Source: JBFHDX01 sp041584475 (GTDB taxonomy: Bacteria; Pseudomonadota; Alphaproteobacteria; UBA8366; JADFVY01). From it: DNA of 44,276 nt. The stretch is taken from contig JBFHDX010000020.1 in the NCBI GenBank assembly GCA_041584475.1, positions 1 through 44,276 of the forward strand, read 5' to 3'. Position 1 is the first letter of the stretch. Every line of letters starts with the position of its first letter. This document shows positions 34,796 through 41,699 of this stretch, piece by piece. A program made the translations under genes and the position numbers. The notes below the pieces were generated by a model. The model had not been told where the DNA came from. It saw only the letters and a list, made by a program, of their open reading frames with translations, and ran no database searches.

Positions 34796-35529
34796 TCCGG
34801 GTTCGCGAAGTCGAACCGGCACCCCGCCTCCCACAGCGAGCGCTGGTTGCCGTGCGCCGGAATGCCGCCGGCGTCCTTGATCATCCGCGCCATGTGCAGG
34901 AGGTTCCATGTCATGAAGGTCGTGTTGCGGTTGGTGAACTCGTTCTCGGGACCGCCCGATCCGGGATCGCGGTAGGACGGCCCGGGACCCGCCTCGCCGA
35001 GCCAGGCGGCATCGGCCTGGGGCGGCACGACATAGCCGAGGTGCTGGAGCGAATACAGGATGTTCATGGCGCAGTGCTTTGCGCCATCCTCGTTGCCGGT
35101 GACCAGGCAGCCGCCGACCTTGCCGTAATAGGCGTACTGACCCTGTTCGTTCAGCTGCCCGGACATGCCGTAGAGACGCTCGACGACCTTGGTGCATACC
35201 GACGATTTCTCCCCCAGCCAGATGGGGGTCGTCACGACCAGAATATCCGCGGCCTCGACCTTGCCGAACAGTCGCGGCCATTCGTCTTCCGGCCAGCCAT
35301 GCTCGGTCATGTCCGGGTAGACGCCGTTGGCGATGGCGAAATCCACGGGCCGCAACAGCTCGACCGTGACCCCGTTCTTTTCCATGATCGCCCGCGAAAT
35401 CCCGATCAGTCCCTCGGTGTGCGAGAGTTCCGGTGACCGCTTCAGGGTGCAATTGAGGAACAACGCACGGAGATCGGAGAAATCCCACTTGCTCGCGCTG
35501 CACCACTGTTCCTGAAGTTCGTTCAGCAT
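34786..35529 (-). CDS. Flavodoxin-family NAD(P)H-dependent oxidoreductase
   Basis: This 247-residue protein has a flavodoxin-like fold of the NADPH-dependent FMN reductase type. The first strand is DLRALFLNCTLKRSPELSHTEGLI (FMN phosphate loop). TPIWLGEKSSVCTKVVERLYG near residue 100 contacts the flavin, and GKVGGCLVTGNEDGAKHCAMNILYSLQHLGY follows. The C-terminal 60 residues (NEFTNRNTTFMTWNLLHMAR) are typical of the longer members. The ATG at 35529 has GGCAGG upstream. It is a single gene convergent with the DUF455 gene. Its electron acceptor is unknown. Confidence 0.82.
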   Translation of the reverse strand: MLNELQEQWCSASKWDFSDLRALFLNCTLKRSPELSHTEGLIGISRAIMEKNGVTVELLRPVDFAIANGVYPDMTEHGWPEDEWPRLFGKVEAADILVVTTPIWLGEKSSVCTKVVERLYGMSGQLNEQGQYAYYGKVGGCLVTGNEDGAKHCAMNILYSLQHLGYVVPPQADAAWLGEAGPGPSYRDPGSGGPENEFTNRNTTFMTWNLLHMARMIKDAGGIPAHGNQRSLWEAGCRFDFANPDYR

Positions 35530-35710
35530 GATCCTGCCCTCGATTTGCGTGTATGATGCGTGGCGCGACCATCGGCGACCGCGACACTCAGGGAGCCTGC
35601 ACGCGTTCCCGCGGTGCGCCAAGTCAGACAATCGTGAGCGCCGCAGAAACGAGGCGGCGGCAGGGTGCCGGTCGGGCAAAGCGACCGCCGTCCCCTGAGG
35701 GAGGAACAGC

Positions 35711-36097
35711 ATGCTGAGAACGCACAGCCCCGACACAATTGCGGCCCCGTTCAGCAACTACGCACACGCCGTAGAGGTGCCGCCGGGCGCCCGCTGGCTC
35801 TACATATCGGGTCAGCTCGGCGTGGCCCGCGACGGATCGGTGGCGGACGATTTCGAGGGCCAGGCCGAACAGGCGTTTCGAAATGTCGTGACGATCCTGG
35901 CCGAGGCCGGAATGGGTATCCGCGATCTCGTTCGCGTCAACGCCTACATCACCGGCGCGGCTGACGTGGCCGGATACCGCGGCGTCCGCGACCGGATGCT
36001 GCGCGGCCAGACGACCGCCTCCACGATGCTCGTGGTCGCAGCGCTCGCCGGCCCGCAATACATGATCGAAATCGAGGCGGTCGCCGCGCGGGCGTGA
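35711..36097 (+). CDS. RidA/YjgF/UK114-family protein
   Basis: This 128-residue protein has the RidA core, with WLYISGQLGVARDGSV, QAEQAFRNVVTILAEAGM, LVRVNAYITG and the C-terminal MIEIEAVAARA. Archetypal RidA deaminates reactive 2-aminoacrylate using an arginine in the PARS-like segment; here the aligned segment reads TTASTMLVV, without arginine. It therefore belongs to one of the Rid subgroups without this deaminase activity, or has another role. A strong GGGAGGA precedes the ATG. It converges with prfB, its stop directly abutting the prfB stop. Confidence 0.9.
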   Translation: MLRTHSPDTIAAPFSNYAHAVEVPPGARWLYISGQLGVARDGSVADDFEGQAEQAFRNVVTILAEAGMGIRDLVRVNAYITGAADVAGYRGVRDRMLRGQTTASTMLVVAALAGPQYMIEIEAVAARA

Positions 36098-37226
36098 TCA
36101 CTCGGAAGCGCCGTCGGCCTCCGTGTCGCCGCCGACGCGTTGTGCCAGCGCGGCCTGCAGTAGGTCGTCAAGATCGCCGTCGAGCACGCCCTGGGCATTG
36201 CCCTTCTCGACCCCCGTGCGCAGATCCTTGACCATCTGGTAGGGATGCAGGACGTACGAGCGGATCTGATGCCCCCAGCCGATATCCGTCTTGGCATCGT
36301 GCTCGGCCTGGGCCTCCTCTTCGCGCTTCTGCAGCTCAGCCTCGTAGAGCCGTGCCTGCAGCATTTTCATGGCCGTTGCCCGGTTCTTGTGCTGCGACCG
36401 GTCGTTCTGGCACTGGACGACGATGCCGCTCGGGATGTGGGTGATGCGGACGGCGCTGTCGGTACGGTTCACGTGCTGGCCACCGGCGCCCGACGCGCGG
36501 TAGGTATCGATCTTGAGGTCCTTGTCGTTGATCTCGACCTCGATCGCGTCGTCGATTACCGGATAGACCCCGACCGCCGCGAAGCTGGTGTGTCGGCGGG
36601 CCTGCGAGTCGAAGGGGGAGATGCGGACCAGGCGGTGCGTCCCGGTCTCGGTCTTCAGCCAGCCATACGCATTGTGCCCGCCGACCTTGATGGTCGCTGA
36701 TTTCAGTCCCGCCTCCTCGCCCGCGGACTCTTCGATCCACTCGACCTTGTAGCCGTGAGCCTCCGCCCAGCGGACATACATGCGCAGCAGCATCTCCGCC
36801 CAGTCCTGCGACTCCGTGCCGCCGGCGCCGGCGTGGACCTCGATATAACAGTCATTGGCGTCGGCCTCGCCGGACAAGAGGCTCTCGATGCGCTGTTTCT
36901 CGACGCGCTCGCGCAGGTCGAGGAGCGTGGATTCCGCCTCCGCCAGGACTTCCGCGTCATCCTCCGCCTCGGCGAGTTCGATCAGTCCCGTCGCATCCTC
37001 GTAGGAACGCGCGACGTCCCGGTAGGCATTGATCGCGGATTCCAGATGGGTACGCTCGCGCATCAGCTTCTGCGCTGCGGCGGCATCGTTCCACAGGTTG
37101 GGGTCTTCGGCGAGGGCGTTCAGCTCGTCGAGGCGTCGGGTGGCCGCCTCGTAGTCAAAGATGCCTCCTCAGCAGTTCCAGCGACTGCTTGATGTCATCG
37201 GCGACTGACTGGATCTCCGCGCGCAT
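36098..37226 (-). CDS. prfB: Peptide chain release factor 2, with +1 programmed frameshift
   Basis: RF2 ends translation at UGA and UAA. The product is 375 residues, read as 23 codons from the ATG at 37226 to CTT (37160-37158), a +1 shift skipping base 37157, and 352 codons from 37156 to the stop at 36098. The peptidyl-hydrolysis motif GGQ is at 248-250 and the stop-codon recognition motif SPF at 203-205, nearly the E. coli positions. AGGAG lies 8 nt before the ATG. It is the last gene of amiC - mrcA - prfB. Low RF2 should stall at the internal UGA and raise shifting, so synthesis is self-regulated. Confidence 0.95.
37154..37169 (-). promoter_or_regulatory. prfB programmed +1 frameshift signal
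   Basis: The minus strand reads AGGAGG CAT CTT TGA C. An internal Shine-Dalgarno (37169-37164) sits 3 nt before the slippery CTT (37160-37158), which is followed by an in-frame UGA (37157-37155) in the weak UGAC context. This is the canonical RF2 arrangement, differing from E. coli mainly in AGGAGG for AGGGGG and CAT for TAT. Confidence 0.95.
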
Positions 37227-37249
37227 GTGGGCTCCTGTGCGGTCCTCTC

Positions 37250-37267
37250 GGGCGGCTGCTGCCGCCC
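37250..37267. repeat. GGGCGGC hairpin between mrcA and prfB
   Basis: GGGCGGC (37250-37256) and GCCGCCC (37261-37267) form a perfect 7-bp stem with a 4-nt loop TGCT. The same 7-bp stem with loop TGTC forms the core of the nested hairpin at 3709-3726. It lies 24 bp before the prfB start. There is no T-run, so partial termination or mRNA processing between mrcA and prfB is only a possibility. Confidence 0.45.
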
Positions 37268-37309
37268 CGATTTAGGAGGTTACGGCGTCGTGTGCAAGCA
37301 GCCGTCGCG

Positions 37310-39796
37310 TCAATAGAGCCCGGTGTCGGTGCCCCGCTTCGGCGCCCGCCGCTGGCCGGTCGGCTGGATCGTGGCGGTCCCGTTGCTGCCGTCGGAACCA
37401 TCGATGACGACCGTGCTGTCGGTGAGCGCCGGCTCGGTGCCGCGCCGGAAGACCTCGAGGACGACCTTGCGCCGGTCGTCACCGGGCCGCGCCGGCAGGC
37501 CCGTGTCGGTGTTCATCCGTACCATGCGGATGCCGGCCGGCACCCGAAACGGCACGGCCGGCCGGTCGGCCAGCGCCTTTTCCATGAAGTCGCGGAAGAT
37601 GGGCACCGCCGCGCTCGACCCGGTCTCGCGCTTGCCCAGCGTACGCGGCGTGTCGAAACCGACGAACACGCCGGCGACGAGGTCGGGCGAGAAGCCGAGG
37701 AACCAGGCGTCCTGACTCTCGTTCGTGGTCCCCGTCTTGCCGGCCAGCGGCTTGCCGATCGAGCTCACGCGATAGCCGGTGCCGCGCTGAACCACGCCCT
37801 GCAGCATCGAGACGATCTGGTAGGCGCTGATCGGGTCCGCGACGCGCTCGCGCAGGTCGGGAATCTCGGGCACGTTCTGACCGTCCCACGCGGCGACGCG
37901 ACAACCCTCGCACGGCCGCTCGTCATGGCGGAATATGGTCCGGCCGTTGCGGTCCTGGACCCGGTCGATAAGCGTCGGCGTAATCCGCTTGCCGCCGTTC
38001 GCCAGCATGGCGTACGCGGTCGCCAGACGCATCAGCGTCGTCTCGCCGGCACCGAGCGCCATGGCAAGTTCCCGCGGCATCGAATCGACGATGCCGAAAT
38101 TCATCGCGTTATCGATGATCGGCCCGATGCCGACCGCCTTGGCGAGCCGCACGGTCATCAGATTGCGCGATTTCTCGACACCGAGGCGCATCACGCTGGG
38201 TCCGTAGAAACGATCGGAATAGTTGGTCGGCTTCCACTTGCCCTTGTCGGGACCCTGGTCCATGACGAACGGCGCGTCGAGGATCATCGTCGACGGCGTG
38301 TAGCCGTTGTCGAGCGCCGCCAGATAGACGAAGGGCTTGAAGGCCGATCCGGGCTGCCGCCACGCCTGCGTCGCCCGGTTGAACTCGCTGCGCGTGAAAT
38401 CGTAGCCTCCGGACATCGCGAGCACGCGCCCCGTGTGTGGATCGAGCGCCACGATCGCGCCATCGACATGGGGCACCTGCCGCAGTCCGTAAGTGCCTTC
38501 GCCGTATGTGATGACGTTGCCGTCGTCGTCCGGCGCGGACTGGGTCACCGGCTCGGTCAGGATCACGTCCCCGATGTTCAGGACGTCGCCGGGCTTGCTG
38601 ATTTCGGGTCCGAGTTCCTGGTCCTCCTGCCACGCCCGTGCCCACGTCAGTTCGCTCAGCGGAATGGTGCCGGCCGTGCCGTCCTCGAGACCGATGGTCG
38701 CCTTTTCCTTGTCGAGCTTGAGTACGACCGCGAGCGACCAGCCGCGTGCGCCGGACGGCAGCTGCGCCTCGGCGAGCCATTTGGTCCATTCGGTTCCCGC
38801 CGCCAGCCGTGTGATCGCCCCACGCCAGCCGTGCCGGCGGTCGTAGGCGATGAGGCCGTCGCGCAGAACGGCGTCGGCATATGCTTGGAGCTTCGGATCG
38901 ACCGTCGTCCGCACCGACAATCCGCCCTCGTAGAGCTGTGTCTCGCCGAACAGCTCGACCAGCTCGCGCCGCACGTCTTCCATGAAGTACTGGGCGCTGA
39001 CGAACTCCGTGTCGTCGCGTTTGGCCATGGTGATCGGCTGCGCCCGGGCCTCCGCCGCCGCCTCGTCGTCGATGAAGCCTTCGTCGAGCATGCGGCCGAT
39101 CACCCAGTCCCGGCGCTCCTTCGCCGCCGCCGGCCGGCGCGTCGGATGGTAGTTGCCCGGCGCTTTCGGAAGCGCGGCGAGATAGGCCGCTTCAGCGATA
39201 TTGAGCTCGTCGAGCGACTTGTTGAAATAGTTGAGCGCGGCCGCCGCGACCCCGTAGGAGCCGATGCCAAGGTAGATCTCGTTCAGGTAGAGTTCGAGAA
39301 TCTGGTCCTTGTCAAACGCCTCCTCCATGCGCATGGCGATGATCGCCTCGCGGATCTTGCGTTCGAGGCGCCGTTCGTTGCCGACGAGGAAGTTCTTCGC
39401 GACCTGCTGGGTGATCGTCGAACCGCCGACCATCCGACGGCCGTTCGACAGGTTCTGCAGGTTGGTGACGACCGCCCGGCCGAGCGCGACCGGATCGACC
39501 CCCTTGTGCCGGTAGAAGCGCTGATCCTCGGCCGCGAGGAAGGCCTGGATGACGTGCTTGGGCACGGCCTCGACCGGAACGAAGGCCCGCCGTTCGGTGG
39601 CGAACTCGGTGATGAGACGACCGTCGCCGGCGTGCACGCGTGTCGCGATCTTCGGCTTGTAATCGGCGAGCTGCCGGTATTCCGGCAGGTCCCTGCCGTA
39701 ATACCAGAAGGCGTAGATCGTCGCCGCCCCCGCCGCCAGGGCAAGAATGAACAGGACCGAAAAGCTGTAGACGAAGAACTTGAAGAGTCGAGCCAT
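37310..39796 (-). CDS. mrcA: Penicillin-binding protein 1A
   Basis: This bifunctional class A PBP (828 residues) polymerises and cross-links peptidoglycan. An N-terminal cytoplasmic/membrane anchor (FFVYSFSVLFILALAAGAATIYAFW) is followed by the GT51 domain with EDQRFYRHKGVD and GGSTITQQVAKN. The transpeptidase domain has the active-site SAFK (PGSAFKPFVY), SRN and KTGTT motifs. The insert between the domains (WTKWLAEAQLPSG onward) is the OB-like domain of PBP1A. The ATG at 39796 (MARLFKFF) is used; the earlier in-frame TTG is unlikely. It follows amiC by 121 bp. Confidence 0.96.
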   Translation of the reverse strand: MARLFKFFVYSFSVLFILALAAGAATIYAFWYYGRDLPEYRQLADYKPKIATRVHAGDGRLITEFATERRAFVPVEAVPKHVIQAFLAAEDQRFYRHKGVDPVALGRAVVTNLQNLSNGRRMVGGSTITQQVAKNFLVGNERRLERKIREAIIAMRMEEAFDKDQILELYLNEIYLGIGSYGVAAAALNYFNKSLDELNIAEAAYLAALPKAPGNYHPTRRPAAAKERRDWVIGRMLDEGFIDDEAAAEARAQPITMAKRDDTEFVSAQYFMEDVRRELVELFGETQLYEGGLSVRTTVDPKLQAYADAVLRDGLIAYDRRHGWRGAITRLAAGTEWTKWLAEAQLPSGARGWSLAVVLKLDKEKATIGLEDGTAGTIPLSELTWARAWQEDQELGPEISKPGDVLNIGDVILTEPVTQSAPDDDGNVITYGEGTYGLRQVPHVDGAIVALDPHTGRVLAMSGGYDFTRSEFNRATQAWRQPGSAFKPFVYLAALDNGYTPSTMILDAPFVMDQGPDKGKWKPTNYSDRFYGPSVMRLGVEKSRNLMTVRLAKAVGIGPIIDNAMNFGIVDSMPRELAMALGAGETTLMRLATAYAMLANGGKRITPTLIDRVQDRNGRTIFRHDERPCEGCRVAAWDGQNVPEIPDLRERVADPISAYQIVSMLQGVVQRGTGYRVSSIGKPLAGKTGTTNESQDAWFLGFSPDLVAGVFVGFDTPRTLGKRETGSSAAVPIFRDFMEKALADRPAVPFRVPAGIRMVRMNTDTGLPARPGDDRRKVVLEVFRRGTEPALTDSTVVIDGSDGSNGTATIQPTGQRRAPKRGTDTGLY

Positions 39797-39917
39797 ATAC
39801 CTGTTCCGGGTCAACCGGACACCCCCTCGTCACGCGACCGCCGGTCCGAGCCTATATCGTTCGCCGACCGGAAGGTTCAACCGAATACCGAAGAAATGTG
39901 ACCAATCTATGAATGCT

Positions 39918-41171
39918 TCAACCGCTGCTGCGGAAGTCGTCCTTGCGTCTGAAATATTCGTCGAGCGCGCCGAGGACGGCACTGGCCACGTTGCGGCGAA
40001 AGGTCGGCGACAGAAGCAACGCGCGGTCGGAACCGTTCGAGAGATAGCCGAGCTCGACCAGGACGGACGGCACGTCCGGCGATTTCAGCACGGCGAACCC
40101 GGCGAAGCGGTGGTTCTCGCTCAGCACCTGGACGTTGCTTCGCCCGAACTGGCGGATGAGCATGTTGGCGAACACCGCCGACTCGTTCATCGTCTGGCGC
40201 TGCCGAAGCTCGATGAGCAGGTTTGCGACGGCCGACGAATGACCTGAGAGATCGACGCCGGCGATCACGTCGACGCGGTTCTCCTTGGCCGCCAGCGCGG
40301 CGGCTTCCTTGTCCGACGCGGTCTCCGACAGGGTGTAGACGGAGGCGCCCCGGGTCACGCGTTCGGGATGCGTGTCGGCGTGCAACGAGATGAACACGTC
40401 GCCATTGTTGGCCCGCGCCACGTCGACGCGCTGTCGAAGCTCGAGAAAGATGTCGCGGTTGCGTGTCATGACGACGCGGTAACGGCCGCTCGCCTCGAGT
40501 TTGCGCTTCAGCTCGCGGGCGAAATCGAGCGTGATGTTCTTCTCGTATATGCGGCCGCGCACGGCGCCAGGGTCGACACCGCCGTGCCCCGGATCGATGA
40601 TGACGACGCGCTTGGCCGCGCCGTTCTCCGGCCGCGGCGCGGGCGATGGCACGGGGCTGTTGCTCGGCGGCCGCCAGTTCATGGCGCTCAGCACTTCGCC
40701 CGACGTGAACGCGTCGCCCGCGACGGGGACGAGATCGAACATCAGCCGGTCCGGCCCGGTAAGCGGAATATGTCGCGCGATCCTGACCGGCTTCGACAGG
40801 TCGACGACGACGCGGCTGTTGCCGGGCCGGAACAGGCCGTAGCGGAGCTTCTCGACCACCCCTTTCGGTTCCAGCGCGGAAGCCCCGTTGACCCGCCAGC
40901 CGATTTCCGGCAGGTCGATCACCAGACGATAGGGATTGCCCAGCAGAAACGCCGCATACGGCGTCGCTTGGGAGACGTCGAGGACAACGCGGGTCGTGTT
41001 CTTCGGCAGCTTGCCCGGATCGGGGTTGACGCCGATGCGGACCCCCGTGACGGCCGCCTCTTCCGCGATCGCAACGGCACCTGTAAAGACAAGCGGTGCA
41101 AGTATTGCGAATGTGGCCGCCAGTCCCGGTCGAAGGGTTCGTGTTCGGCGCAACTGGGTGCGGTACCCCAT
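39918..41171 (-). CDS. amiC: N-acetylmuramoyl-L-alanine amidase with AMIN domain
   Basis: This 417-residue periplasmic amidase cleaves peptides from glycan strands at division. A signal peptide ends near AVAIA-EEA (residue 37). The AMIN targeting domain runs about 40-155 (TRVVLDVSQATPYAAFLLGNPYRLVIDLP). A proline-rich linker follows. The Amidase_3 domain has zinc ligands in IDPGHGGVDPG, IYEKN and SLHADTHP, plus the catalytic glutamate in SVLVELGYLSN. An AT-rich upstream region carries a good promoter. The gene heads amiC - mrcA - prfB, divergent from rne. Confidence 0.95.
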   Translation of the reverse strand: MGYRTQLRRTRTLRPGLAATFAILAPLVFTGAVAIAEEAAVTGVRIGVNPDPGKLPKNTTRVVLDVSQATPYAAFLLGNPYRLVIDLPEIGWRVNGASALEPKGVVEKLRYGLFRPGNSRVVVDLSKPVRIARHIPLTGPDRLMFDLVPVAGDAFTSGEVLSAMNWRPPSNSPVPSPAPRPENGAAKRVVIIDPGHGGVDPGAVRGRIYEKNITLDFARELKRKLEASGRYRVVMTRNRDIFLELRQRVDVARANNGDVFISLHADTHPERVTRGASVYTLSETASDKEAAALAAKENRVDVIAGVDLSGHSSAVANLLIELRQRQTMNESAVFANMLIRQFGRSNVQVLSENHRFAGFAVLKSPDVPSVLVELGYLSNGSDRALLLSPTFRRNVASAVLGALDEYFRRKDDFRSSG

Positions 41172-41190
41172 CTTACCTGATCTTATCTGA
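41171..41190. repeat. Tandem decamer before amiC
   Basis: TCTTACCTGA (41171-41180) is followed directly by TCTTATCTGA (41181-41190), 9 of 10 bases identical. It covers the amiC ribosome-binding region, read on the minus strand as two copies of TCAG(A/G)TAAGA just before the ATG. It may simply be a duplicated ribosome-binding segment. Confidence 0.35.
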
Positions 41191-41223
41191 CATTTCGTGC
41201 CATATACGCTTGATTCTTATCGA

Positions 41224-41252
41224 TATATACGGGAATCACCGAATCGCTCCAA
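41224..41252 (-). promoter_or_regulatory. Sigma70-type promoter for amiC-mrcA-prfB
   Basis: On the minus strand TTGGAG (41252-41247) is separated by exactly 17 bp from TATATA (41229-41224). Transcription would begin near 41217, about 45 nt before the amiC ATG. The surroundings are distinctly AT-rich for this genome. Confidence 0.55.
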
Positions 41253-41306
41253 GTAAAATTATCCGATCCGGGGCGGAAATCTGTCCGGATCCACCAAATT
41301 TATCCG

Positions 41307-41336
41307 TTGTCCAATGATCACTTTCGTGCATATTTT
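41307..41336 (+). promoter_or_regulatory. Candidate promoter for rne
   Basis: TTGTCC (41307-41312) and TATTTT (41331-41336) are spaced by 18 bp on the plus strand in an AT-rich island. A start near 41343 would give an rne leader of about 355 nt. It is arranged back to back with the amiC promoter in the 528-bp divergent region. Confidence 0.5.
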
Positions 41337-41342
41337 AGGGTC

Positions 41343-41699
41343 CGCGCGTAGACCGTGGATCGGCTGAACCGGCGTAATCCGCCGGAACAGCGGTGCAACG
41401 GGCCGGAAGCTCCGGCTTCTCTCCGATCGTCGGTTAGAGGCTGCGGGTAAAGGGTCGAGGCATTATCGGATTCACGGGGAGGATTTTGGCTAACTCGAAG
41501 CCGCCACCTGAGCAGACCGCGAGTACGGGGTCTGCTGTCAGGTTCGCCAGCGTCCCGATGCGTTCCTGTCTTGGCGCGTGCGTCGCACGCCGCTGTTCGA
41601 CAGGAATTCGGGGGTGCCGCCGGCTTCGCACGAGAAACGTCGCCAACGCGGGGTTCTGGTACGCGCGGACCCGCGTGGGTACGTTGGAGTCTTGGCCTT
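41343..41699 (+). other. Long structured rne leader (5' UTR)
   Basis: No recognisable gene lies here. Two perfect short hairpins occur near the inferred 5' end: CCGGCG (41369-41374) with CGCCGG (41380-41385), and GCCGGA (41402-41407) with TCCGGC (41411-41416). GGGGAGG at 41477-41483 is a strong Shine-Dalgarno-like site before a TTG. In E. coli the 361-nt rne leader controls RNase E levels through its own structure; a comparable length here suggests, but does not prove, similar feedback. Confidence 0.45.

Noticed and set aside
37292..39901. 869-codon plus-strand open frame across mrcA
   Set aside because: Antisense shadow of PBP1A, composed of Arg/Asp/His/Val-rich sequence with no domain, in a genome where third-position GC removes stops from the opposite strand.
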